A DNA stretch of 64,000 bases from Lottia gigantea (lineage: Eukaryota > Mollusca > Gastropoda > Lottiidae): NCBI RefSeq assembly GCF_000327385.1, contig NW_008709815.1:430267-494266 (forward strand), in the 5' to 3' direction. Both the position numbers and the translations under genes were made by a program. Below are positions 22,501 to 34,400 of the stretch, piece after piece. Within the stretch, counting starts at the first letter, position 1. The number at the start of each line of letters is the position of its first letter. The notes under the pieces are model-generated. The model saw only the letters and a list, made by a program, of their open reading frames with translations, searched no databases and was not told the origin of the DNA.

Positions 22501-24995
22501 ATGTCAGGGCATGGACATAGTCATAGTTGTGAAAAAGAGCACGATCATGGATTGCCACCAGAAGAAATGGCTGCCGCGTACAGTCTTTACACAAAAATAG
22601 ATACCTTTAATGTTGAGTGTTTGAATGAAGCCGTTGATGGCTCTGGTAAAACTGTCTTTAAACCATGGGATCAGAGACTGAGCAAAGAAAAGGTAAAATT
22701 GGAAATGGGGGAATGGTCACTTTAAGACATTTTTTTCTAAATTCTACTGTGTTTATTTTATCAGTAGCAGGTAAAATGGGATGATAACAAAGCTTATTCA
22801 AGATAGATAAAATTTCATTGCATCATTTCCAACAATTTTGATGAAGGAAACCATGGTTCTCTCTATTTATTTTTATTTGATAAGGGACATGGTTTAAATG
22901 ATGATTCTAAAATCACTGATGATCTAATTCTAATGTTCAAACATTTTTTTAGTGTACTATTCCTAGAAGAAGTTATTGTCATTATTATATTATATGTCTA
23001 TTTTATTATATTTATAGTATGTTGAAAGTGATGCTGATGAAGAGTTGTTATTTAATATTCCGTAAGTAGAACAACACAAATATTTCATGACTGGTGCCAT
23101 TGCCATATACAACCTATTTATGTCTGAGTGCATGAGTCTGTGTGTGTTTTGAACTAAAATCATACGAACTACTACTTAATTTTCACATAATAAATAAGCT
23201 TAACTATTGCTCTGTGACCTAGGCCAATGCTTTCATTGAAACTTGTCTCAATATTTTGTTAGATTATGATACCTTAATTTTGCCTAATTGTTCTTTTGAT
23301 CAAATATGGTAAGGCCTGTGTCATACTGAATTTCTTGAGAAGATTTATAGCCCATATATGCAAAAAAATCTTATTCCCTAATACACCTGAATATGATGTG
23401 AAAAACATTTTGTTCAGTTACGTATTGTAAAGTATTTTGTTAGATGTGGCATTAACCCTATGAACATCGAGTGTAAATAAAATAAAACATCATATACACT
23501 TAACTCTGAGTAATAACTTAAAAGCTTAGGATGTCAACATTGGGTGAAGTAACAGCTATATCAAAAGCTATGTGGCGAGGTATCTAGTATTGAGAGAGGT
23601 TAATACTATTAACTTAACTATATTTCAGTTTTACTGGCAACGTGAAATTAAAAGGAGTAATCTTAATAGCTGGGCCTGGAGAAAACCACCCTAATAGAAT
23701 GAAATTGTAAGATTTATTTTTAATCTCTTCTTTTCAATGTGTATTATTTGATTGAAGTGTGATATGGAACTTAAAAATGTCATCAGATATTATATTCTAA
23801 TCCAAAGCAAGATTCTAAATACTTAATAAATCACATATATTGTAATTTTCAAGGCCTTTGAAACAAATTTTTTCATTGCATTAATTTTGAAATAAAACAC
23901 TGAGACATTTTTAACTTTTTGTGTTTTTGATAGGTTTAAAAATCGGCCTAAGATGACATTTGATGATTCAAGTGCAGAGGCTGATCAAGAGTTTGAATTA
24001 CATCCCGATCCTGAAGGCGTTTTAGAATACTCAACAAAGTAAGTTCAGTAATTATTTTGAAGATATTAAAATGTAACAATTTACAATATGGAATTCTGCT
24101 GAATATTAATTGCCAATTGGTGGTTATATCTCTAATTATAGTTGCTAAGGGTACTTCAAATATCCATAGCTACCAGTATGCTTTTCATCATTTCAGAGTA
24201 GCTAGATTTAATAGTGTAGAACATCTTTCAATACATTTTCCTAGTAATTATGGGGCAGAAACTACTTGTGTTTACTATATTGGTTTAAAAGGCGATTTTA
24301 CAGAGGTAGGTGTCATCATAACAATTGCTTCTGTGCTAATACTTGTAGCCATGTCAGCCATTGCTACACTGCTAATACTTGTAGCCAAGTCAGCCATTGC
24401 TACTCTGCTAATACTTGTAGCCAAGTCAGCCATTGCTACTCTGCTAATACTTGTAGCCATGTCAGTCATTGTTTCACTTCTATAACTTGTAGCCAAGTCA
24501 GCCATTGCTACTCTTTAATACTTATAGCCAAATCAGCCATTGTTACTCTGCTATTACTTGTAGCCATGTCAGTCATTGTTTCACTTTTATAACTTGTAGC
24601 CAAGTCAGCCATTGCTACTCTCTAATACTTATAGCCAAATCAGCCTTTGTTACTCTGCTATTACTTGTAGCCAAGTCAGCCATTGCTACTCTGCTAATAC
24701 TTGTAGCCAAGTCAGCCATTGCTACTCTGCTAATACTTGTAGCCAAGTCAGTCATTGTTTCACTTCTAAAACTGTCAGTCGCCAATGTTGCAAACTTCAA
24801 TTTGTTTGTGGTAAATCTGCCACTGGGTTTCCGATTTAACATCCCTCTCAATGTTATTGGGCAATTCTTATTTAAGACCTTTTTTTCTTTCAGGCAAGAA
24901 GACATGAGGTTACAATTTGTACATATGAAGCTCGAGCTAACCCGAGTGATCATAAAACAAATGCATTGGACTCAGTCAATAGTTTAATTCAATAA
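22501..24995 (+). CDS. PITHD1: PITH domain-containing protein 1
   Basis: Six exons join in phase: 22501-22692, 23018-23061, 23629-23706, 23934-24038, 24197-24305 and 24894-24995 (stop 24993-24995). They give 209 residues, close to the 211 of human PITHD1. The N-terminus is His-rich (SGHGHSHSC, DHG) as in vertebrates. The PITH domain fills the rest: SLYTKIDTFNVECLNEA, GSGKTVFKPWDQR, VESDADEELLFNIPFTGNVK, FKNRPKMTFDD, ARFNSVEHLSIHFPSNYGAE, VYYIGLKGDFTE and RRHEVTICTYEARANPSDH. The PITH domain was named after thioredoxin-like proteins that associate with the 26S proteasome; PITHD1 itself has been linked to proteasome function and cell differentiation in vertebrates. Intron 5 carries a minisatellite. 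The gene converges on ATPAF1, whose stop lies 450 bases away. Confidence 0.95.
24330..24775. repeat. 36-bp minisatellite in PITHD1 intron 5, about 12 copies
   Basis: The unit is roughly CTAATACTTGTAGCCAAGTC followed by AGCCATTGCTACTCTG. Because 36 is a multiple of three, both strands show long open frames that are artefacts of the repeat. Two unit variants (AGTCAGCCATTGCTACTCTG and TGTCAGTCATTGTTTCACTT) occur in a repeating order, which points to duplication of multi-unit blocks. Confidence 0.95.
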
Positions 24996-25444
24996 TAACA
25001 GGCCTTTAAATGTGATAGGTAAAAACAGTACACATGGCGCTAATTGTGATATCTTGTGCATTTATGGAAGCTTGTTATCTTATGATGTTATGTTTTGTTT
25101 TCTGTTTATGTGTTCAGCAACTTATGTTATTTAATTTCATCTTGTTTTATGTGACCAAGTATGCAAGAGGAATAAGGTTTGTTTAAATAGTATTCCTTGG
25201 TGAAATATTGAAATTAAAAACACTTTGAACTGTGGCTTGCACTGACAATGGAAACAAGAGTAAGTGGATCTGATAAAACTCTTTATCAGTAGTCACAGGT
25301 TGCTATCTTTGCATACAGTGTGAAAACATTGTATATTGTTACACTTGGTTTATTAACATCTATTGCTAAACACAAATAACTTTCAATTATGTTCAATAAA
25401 TTTATGAAAAAAACAGAAACAAATTTATCATGCTTTAATAAAAA
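24996..25444. other. Convergent 3' spacer between PITHD1 and ATPAF1
   Basis: This 449-base stretch must hold the 3' UTRs of both genes, so the two transcripts may overlap tail to tail. It carries a plus-strand AATAAA at 25395-25400. Confidence 0.6.
25395..25400 (+). terminator. Poly(A) signal AATAAA for PITHD1
   Basis: AATAAA lies 400 bases after the PITHD1 stop and only 45 bases before the ATPAF1 stop codon on the other strand. It is a canonical hexamer at a plausible distance, but was not tested. Confidence 0.5.
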
Positions 25445-28400
25445 CTAAATTGGTAACTCTGATTCTACTATATCTTGCATCATCTTATACTGACTAATCA
25501 ATTTAGAATAGTCAAACTTGTCTGGCTGATGATTAAATAATTTAACATATTGAAAGTTTTCAGGAGTTCTGTTTCCATAATATTGACTCATTTGACGAAC
25601 CAGATTCAAAGCCTCTTGTTTTGTCTGAAATGAAAAATATGCCGATTTTGTTTAATATGAACTCAAAAATCAATAAATTCTTTAATGTATTTCTAGTCTT
25701 GATCTGATTACATTCTTTGATGATAAATCAAATATGACCAATTGACTATAATATCTGTGCAACTACCCCTGGGCTTGTTTCAAATATCTGAGAAACAAGA
25801 CCATGTCACCCTAGTATAAATGCCCCATGTAAAATAATGAGTACAGACAGTGAGCCAATATTGTATAGCTATCTCTCAGAAACAAGTGATTATTATATGT
25901 TGTATACTTACCAATATCTGATCATCATACATCCCTGCCATTAAAACTATACCTAAATATACAGATTGATTTAATTATTTATAATTCTCATTCTAACTTA
26001 TCATTTAACCATGAATGTCAGGTAAAAAGATACATATCAAACTAAATGTTCATAGTTTACAGAACTAGGTTTATGTGCAAATTGATAATCATTTTCACTC
26101 ACCTTTACTTTGTTGAAAATCTGTAAAATGAGCTATTGAAAGACATGGTGGTGCATTTTCTTGATGTTTCTGCAAAAAGGTAAACTATTAAATGTAAGTT
26201 CAAATTATTAACAAAACCAGGTGGCCAATTTGAGACTTATTCCAAGTCTATGAAGAAATCAGTCACATACATGTTTGAACAGAATGCCTGGTCATAAGAG
26301 TTAGCCCAATTCCTTGCTATTGTCAAGTCATGATAAGGAAAAAAGTAAACAGAATTTACCTGATAATGTATGAGTGGAGTAAAATAAACTTCTTTTTCTT
26401 TAAATTGAGATAAATAAAACTCGTAGCCATCTTGTCTTGGTAGTGGATATATAAACTAAAAAGAATCAGCAATATCACATTAAATTCAGTTTGGTCAAGT
26501 TGCATCCATACATAACAGAAAGTTAAATACAAAAGCCAGGGTTCGATAAAGGACTTAAGATAAAGTAAGCGTAAAATTTAAAAGTTAGTAGATCGACTTA
26601 AGATAAATTTATCAGATCAGAATACTAAATGAAGTCACAGAAAATATATATATGGAAAAATAAATTTGATATGCTTCCTACTACGAAATACTTGCTATGC
26701 TAAGATGGTTCTTTTCCTTGTGTATATATAAATCTAAGACTTATGAGCAATGAACATATCTTACCAAAGGACATTCTTGAGAGCGTTTTAAGAACTGATC
26801 AAACTGTACATGTGGTTCCTGAAATTGAACACAGTGAATTATAGTTCAATATTACAAGGCCAAAAAAGCCTTCAGAAGAACTTAAGACAGTACTTCATGA
26901 ACAGAAACATACCCTTGTCAATCTACTGCATATTGACAGTGTATGGGTGTGTTGCACTACATTCACACAATTAGTTTGATTGGTTGAAGATTATGTTTGT
27001 GACCAATAAGATACCTTGAAACTAATACAATACAAATGTTCATTGGTCAAATTAAGTTAATTTTGAAAGGAATATTAGTATATGATTTATCGTCAGTCCT
27101 ACTTTTAAAACGGCAAACACACAATCTTTCTTCACAAAATGTTCTACCCAAATCTGAAATATAGACAGAATATTATTTACCAGAGGAAAATTTGATTTGA
27201 TTGGAATATATTAGGTTCAAGCAATTGAAAAAAATTCAGTCATTTATGCTATCCAGCAATTAATTTGCTACAATTTCGCTACAATTTGAAAATAAACTGT
27301 CCAAAAAAACAAAAAAAAGCAGTTGAAAGCACTCTTAGCTGCACAGAATTCTTCAAGAAAACCAGTGACTTTTCATCAGACCACTCTATTCAAAAACTAC
27401 TTCTCAATCTCACCTGTTCTATTTCTGTAGAAAATTTATCAGCTAATAACTCAACCTTCATTAAATCATTTAATTCCTGAAACAGAAAACTTTCAATTTC
27501 TTAGGACATCTGATTGTCTTATTTGAAGGCAGACATTGAAATGCAGCTTGGAAGGAAGAAAGATTTGTTAGCATGATGGGAATCTTATTTGCCTAATCTG
27601 TTGTCTAGTTCCAGCTAGTTCAGAAATTGACATGGTCTGAATTGCTACAATTCCATATGGCTGTATTGGCTTTGAGCAGGGCAGTGACAATAGATATAGC
27701 CCCTGTAAGTAAACTTGTTTGTTAAAAGTTTTTACCTTTGGTGGCCATGACAGTGTACCAGAACCAGAAGATGATTTTTTCTCAGTAGGTGGAGTGCTAA
27801 GATCTTTTTTATGTTCTCTAATAACTTGTTCTTGTTCTTCTTTTAACTCATTTAATTTGGCATTGTAGACTTCTGGAGCATCTCTTAAAATAAAATAAAA
27901 AAAAAACTTTTAAATTGGTTTGATTTCAAATTGGCCATGGTAAATTATTACTGCATTACAGTTTCAATCTTGTTGTCTGAACACAATCAACCACTTTCAA
28001 CCCAATGTTTGTCTAAATATCTTCTTAAATTTCACAAAACTATCTCAAAAATCATCAAATTTACGGTAAAAAAAAGAGTTTTCTATCTCATCACTCATTT
28101 AACAAATTCATAATGATCCTTTTAACTAAATTCTATTCCATTCACAAACTTGGCCAAAACTTGACAAAAAATCCTCTTATTCAAACTCATCCCAAACATT
28201 TCATCAAGAAATAAAAATAATTGAAGATCACAAATTGGAATGGAAAATGAAATGAGAGCAGTGCTTGAGAAACAACATTCAAAATTATTATTCCCAAGTT
28301 TGAAGTTCTGCAGAAACAGTCTAAGCAAGGGATGAACTCACAAAGACATAAATCCCAATATTTTGCAATCAATCATAAATTCAAAGTCTATTGTAAGGAC

Positions 28401-29260
28401 ATATTGACAAAATAATCAAATTTGATATTAACTAAACATACAATATTTACAGAATAGTGACAGGTTTGTCATAGATGGTTGTCCATAATCTTCCCTGTCT
28501 TCTGACTACAATGACTTGGGTGTTACCTTAGATATTGATTGAAAATGAATGACTAGTTTTTCTTATTGAATCATGAATGAAGCATGGTTCACATCTTTAA
28601 ATAAAACCAACTAAAATTTAGGTAAGCACTAAACACATTATTTTATCTAAAAGAAGACATTTAAGAAATTAAACAAATGTATAGTTTTATATATTATACA
28701 AAGCTTCCCAAAAGACAGACGGTCAAAACGCATAGATTATAAGATTTAGCTATTTAGGCGCCCAAGCTTTGAGTTGATATATACTTGTATTGCCCTATCT
28801 TATGCATACATCTATTATAATAGTATGCATTGCAACTGATATAATATATGCAAATCCTACTTCAGAAATGACAAAATTGAATTTCACTAAAAAGCGTTCA
28901 AGGTTAATCTATAATCAAATCTAGTCAAGCCACACGATTTTATTTATTAAATTTAATGGAGGGTCTAATCCCATTTAGAAACCATGAATCACACTCTTGT
29001 CTATTCAACATTCAATAAATTTCTATTCACTACACTTACTTAGCTAGTTTTTGTAGTTTGCCTTTATATTTCTCATAATATGTATTCTGCTTGAGTTGTT
29101 TTTCGTTGGGATCTGATTGACACAGTTCACACGAGGGTCTAACATAGCCTCTTATTGTTGTCAGGTTTGGAAAACATCTAATACTCTTATTTATTTTTTT
29201 AAATTGGAGAATCTTTTCTAATGTAATAGATATCCGGTAAAGTTTGGATGGATTGAACAT
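25445..29260 (-). CDS. ATPAF1: ATP synthase mitochondrial F1 complex assembly factor 1
   Basis: Nine exons join in phase: 29040-29260 (ATG 29258-29260), 27736-27883, 27414-27476, 27103-27153, 26765-26818, 26360-26455, 26103-26169, 25912-25952 and 25445-25624 (stop 25445-25447), giving 306 residues. The protein belongs to the ATP11 family, which binds free F1 beta subunits in the mitochondrial matrix and prevents their aggregation during F1 assembly. Family-typical blocks are IWVEHFVKKDCVFAVL, FLKRSQECPLFIYPLPRQDG, YEFYLSQFKEKEVYFTPLIH, KGIVLMAGMYDD and KLFNHQPDKFDYSKLI. The first 40 residues are basic and hydrophobic with few acidic residues, fitting a mitochondrial targeting peptide. Exon 2 encodes a charged coiled-coil-like linker with a Ser-rich end. 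No interruption is seen. Confidence 0.93.
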
Positions 29261-30121
29261 TTTCGTCTACTATAATTCACAGGTAGGTTCAATATATCAT
29301 TTCCTCTTCTCAACTGAAATGTTAAATTTTGAAAACAAAATAACTTATATAATAAACTTATGATTCGGTAATAACAAAACTTGTTCAGAAATTTATTTAA
29401 AAGGTGATTTGAGTTGAAAACTGAAGACAAATTCCAAGTCTGCCACAAACAGAAATTACCTAATATAGTCTTCAATTTTGTGCTCAATCACTGCTCAGGC
29501 AAATATGACAAGGGTGAAATAGAAATTTATTCTTTAATAATTGCAGAATCGTCTTAAAGCTTATAAACTCAATAATTAGCCTAGTTATCAACTTAATCAA
29601 TAATCAACATACTGAAAAATAAAATTGGGATGATATATTTTTAAAACTATTCACTTCACTAACCAAATCACTCATTAGATAGTTAAAAATTACTCAGTTA
29701 AAGTGGCTGTTTATATACCAACTCGACCTCAACATTCTGAAAATCTTAATTGAGTCTGCAAGAAAATTAAAATAGCCTAGTCTAGAATTTTTGTATCATA
29801 GACCTAAGCATCAACCATGAATTATTGATATCAATGGTCAATACTTAATAGGAAGAAACAAAAACAGAATTCGTTTCAGATGGTTTTGTTTTGAGACACT
29901 GAATCTAATCAACTTTTTGTAGCCTAATCTGTACAATATATCAATTAGTGCTTGTCAGTATAATGTAACTGTATGGATGAATGAACCAGGTTTCCCCTAC
30001 TAATGATGATAAACCAGGTATGGTTAGTGAATACTGAACACAATTTTCTACGATGATACGATCACTTGCTGAGATGCCTGCTACTAAGCCCTTGTCAGAA
30101 GAGCACTGATCATTTAATTTA

Positions 30122-30326
30122 ACAACAAATAACCTTATATAGACACAGCTTTATGGAACAAAAATCACTGGTTAAAGTTTTATGNNNNNNNNNNNNNNNN
30201 NNNNNNNNNNNNNNNNNNNNNNNNNNNNNNNNNNCCTTTAACCAGTGATTGTTGTTCCATAAAGCTGTGTCTATATATCGTACTCACAATTGCTAAATGC
30301 CATTCAAAGACAACAAATAACCTTAT
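30122..30326. repeat. Nested direct and inverted repeats around the assembly gap
   Basis: ACAACAAATAACCTTAT occurs at 30122-30138 and again at 30310-30326. Between these, TATAGACACAGCTTTATGGA onward (about 30137-30178) is repeated in reverse complement at about 30235-30277 with one or two mismatches. The centre is the N run. This is either an inserted inverted-repeat element or an assembly fold-back. Confidence 0.85.
30185..30234. other. Assembly gap (50 N)
   Basis: Exactly 50 unknown bases are written here. The round number suggests a placeholder of unknown true size. Confidence 0.99.
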
Positions 30327-31408
30327 CGGATCCTAATGTTTGATTTGTATTCACTCACTTCATTTTTAGAGTAACTCAACTGGACAATCTTTCTACAGTT
30401 CACGTGCCCATTCGATGGAATCAAGTTTACTATCTCATATTTCTCTATTTTAAACAATATGACACTTACATTTTGGTCTTGCGTCAAGAAATCAGATCTA
30501 GCTTATATGATACATTATAACGTAATCTATTTACCACGATGTTTATCCTCCAAAAAATACCATCGACCTCCGCTCAACAAAATAATTTTCCAGATTTTAG
30601 TTCCGATTATCGCGACTTTCCAGCAGAGATAAAATGACTGGGAAACTCTATCCTAATGCTCATGAGGATACTCCATCGAAAATTCATCTAATGGCCTGAG
30701 ATATTGTTGCCATTATCATGAAAAGGGCAAGATTAAAACAAAATTACTTACGACTGAAACTTTTCATTTATACGACTGTGATATAATGCGTGTCATAACC
30801 ATATATTTGAAGAAATGAGGGGAAAGTCGATACAATCAGTCCCAATTCAGTCCAACACAATATCATTTATGGTAACTTTTTGAATATGCTGAAATTCTGT
30901 TTGGAATAAGTGTGAAATTTTTAGAAATTGGTAATTATATTCATCAAAACATACTCTTTTATATATATCAAGTGTAATCATTAAGGCTATATGAAATAAT
31001 ATTTTATGCTATTAGTCTCCTAGCCTGTATCGGTAGGTCTATAGCCAACCCCTGACAGCTGAAAATGTGAAAAAAAATTAGGCAAATGCTGCTGTCCTGG
31101 CAAAATTTCCCTCAAACAGATGCAGACAAGTAGGACATAAACTCTATTTCATTTTAATTCATTGAGTCATTTCTATAAGTATAAGGCATTGCCTGCTGTC
31201 ATTTGTTTCTGAATTAACTATTACATTTCTTGAAAATTTACTTGTGTAGGATTAAAAGAGGAATTGTCATATATTTAGAAGAAAAATATACTGTTTGACA
31301 ATTATTTTATTTTTTTTCAGATAAAATGGTTTTTGTTTTCAAGTCAAAGGAATTTCAGATGATGAAAACATAATAATCGCCTAAAAAAGTAAAAGAGGGA
31401 GATAAGAA

Positions 31409-34400
31409 ATGGATAAGAAATACATGTTTTTGGTTTTTGTCTTTCTTTTATTCCAAGTCAATTCTCAGACTACTCCAAAGCGTAAGTACTATATTATTCT
31501 ACTCTTCACAGATGCAGAAAGTCTAGTGACCTTGAATATATCATCTTTTCTTATCATTCCAATGACCCAGTTGTAAATTGAAGATAATCTGGGTGAGGTC
31601 AATGCAAAAAGTAGCCCTATCTGCCAAGAATTAGCTTTGTGGCATGACCCTTTTGAAAAACTAGTTGTTTCTTTCTATTTTACCCTTTAGGCCTACCATT
31701 AGAACTGACAGTTTCCTTTACATCATAATTCACAACTTTTATTACAGCCTATCGTGATAACTGTGTAGATTATATAGAACCATTTATCCAAGTATTTTGT
31801 GGTGATCCGGTTAATCCTAGCAGCTGTATATTAAGGACATGGGTTTGTGATGGTTCTAATGATTGTCCTCAAGGTCTTGATGAATCTGAGGCCACTTGTA
31901 AGGGAGGTAATCCATTTTTTTTTTTTTAAACTAGCTCACTATTTGTTTTGATATGGAATAATATACCAAACAAACTCTATAAAAGGAAGACGAAGTTGAC
32001 CATCTCAGTTTGACTAATTAGACTCTTTGGAGGAATATAGGTCAAGATTTCATGTCATTTCAGCTCTCTATATATCTATGTATCCTAAAGTTGGATAGAT
32101 TTGCATTTCAATGTTTTGCAAATTTCATTGTTTGCGATTGAAGGCATTGTTTTTCTTATATTTCAGGAAATCCTTGCCTAACTGGACCTTGTAAAAATGG
32201 TGCTTCTTGTTACCCGTTTTCAGCTATTACCAATGTGAGTGTTGCATATTATATTTGTGCATGTCCTTTGGGTTATTCTGGATTTCTTTGTGAAATTGCA
32301 CCTCCTACTACTCAAATCACTACCCAGCCTTCGTCCACTCCTTCACCCACCTCACCCACCAGCATGACTTCATCAACAACAACTAGGTCTACAACTTCAG
32401 ATTCTACAACCAAAACAGCATCATCAACAGCATCTACTTCTGACAAAACTGTATCTACATCAACTACTGGTCCATCAACATCAACAACCTCATCACCAGG
32501 ATCATCAACACGGGTCACGGAAAGGTCAACAAAGGTCAACTCATCACCAACACAGGTCACCACATCATCAACACAGGTCACAACATCACCAACACAGGTC
32601 ACCACATCATCAACACAGGTCACAACATCATCAACACAGGTCACAACATCACAGACACAGGTTACATCACCGACACAGGTCACATCATTACCAACACAGG
32701 TCAGAACGTCACCAACACAGGTTACAACATCACCAACAGAGGTCACAACATCACCAACACAGGTCACAACGTCATCAACTCAGCTCACCTCACCATCTGC
32801 ACAGATCACTTCACCATCATCAAGGAGCACCACTCAGGCAACAACCACAACTGAATCTGGAAGTGTTGGTTCATGTTCACCAAATCCTTGTATTAATGGT
32901 GTTTGTACCCAACTTAGAAACAACAGATACCATTGTAACTGTATTCCAGGTAGTTTTTGTTTGACAGATTTTTTAGCTTGACAAAATAGCCAAATCAGTT
33001 ATTCATTTTTAATTCCTGCTCCATATTGTTGCATATGTCATGTTCAATATTTTGATTTTGGATAATCTGTTCGACCTTCACTGAAATAGTGTTATGATGA
33101 AAAGAGGTCAAATTGAAGCCATGTGCCCTGTGTAGTTATATTAAAACCAACGGATATTATGAAGACTGCCATTTCTTTTATTGTGTTCTCAAAGGAAATT
33201 CTAATCTTCAAACGTAGAAATGAAAATATTTAAAATGGTCTGTAAAATCATAATTCAGTTCCATAAGATAATTTGATGTTGTATATTTTAGGTTATGGTG
33301 GAGACAGATGTGTGCAAACAATTAATCCTTGTAGTTCTCTCCCTTGTCTTAATAATGGACAATGTCAGGTTGGTATTTATTCATTAAACACAAAATAAAA
33401 CAATGGCCGATGACTTCTTCTAATCCCTTGACTTCAATAGCCACCTTTCTTGGATCACAGAATCACAGAAGTTTGTGAATGCATCGCTTTGATTGGACTG
33501 CACACTAGTGAATACAGCCAATAAGAGTGCTCAAGAGAAAGTCAGTAAGAATTTGGTTGCACAGGTAATCAGAGGCTATGATTGGCTGTATTCGCTAGTG
33601 TTTTGCCGTTATGTTATTGCCTATCTTAGATGTTACAAACCATCATGAAATAAAATGGCGACATTTATGTCCAAGTGAGGTATGTTAAGAGATGAACAAC
33701 AACAAAAACCTATAGACTGCTTTTATTAATCAGCGGTGATCTTAAAACTTATTTTTCATACATACATGATTTGATCCCATTTTTCTTGAGTTATATGAAC
33801 ACATGCATTAAATGGGAAATTGAAAAAAGTTCAAATTAAACTTATAACAGACCATAATACAAAAAGCCACAAAACGTCTATTGATTTTGATTAATTATAA
33901 GAAAACTTCATTCATCTCTGTAGTTCTCAGAACTTTCATGTAACACCTCATTTATGGTTCCTGTCCTTTGTCCTCTTTCTGTTCATCTTCTTTGTATTCT
34001 TGATATGTTTTATTAATAACATGCCTTAATGATTCTTTTGATCGTCTCCAATAACTCATTTTACATCTCACTAAAAATTCTTGACGAACTTCTGGTACAC
34101 ACAGCCAAATGCAGGGTAAGACGACTGATTTAAACAAAGAAATTTCAAAAGTGGCAAACATAATGATCACAAGAAGTTTGACACTTGGAAAACTGGATTT
34201 ACTGTTCTGTACTATTTGAACTGGCAACAGAAGCAAAATGCTGACAATATTGATAATAATGATGTATTTTGGATGAATAAGTGATCCTTCTTCTTTCATC
34301 AGATGTGGTTGGAAGGCATCAGTTCCACGAGCCACAGAATACCATTTTTTAATGATTAAACTTGAAGTGATTATAATGAAAATTACAGGAAGACAAAAAC

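Larger units (their letters stand above)
29261..31408. other. Divergent intergenic region between ATPAF1 and the EGF-repeat gene, with assembly gap
   Basis: No gene was found. It holds both promoters and, at 30185-30234, a run of 50 N flanked by inverted and direct repeats (listed separately). The 5' UTR of the EGF gene probably starts within about 30960-31408, since an acceptor-like TTTTTTTTCAG at 31310-31320 precedes the start codon by about 90 bases; this is only suggestive. Confidence 0.5.

Noticed and set aside
24057-24987. Overlapping Ser/Ala/Thr/Ile-rich open frames in both strands near PITHD1
   Set aside because: They read through the 36-bp intronic minisatellite and partly through PITHD1 exons in the wrong frame; the PITHD1 protein is fully accounted for by other exons.
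32312-32767. Minus-strand Val/Asp/Cys-rich frame of 151 codons
   Set aside because: Exact antisense of the Ser/Thr heptad repeats in EGF exon 3; it has no homology or splice context.
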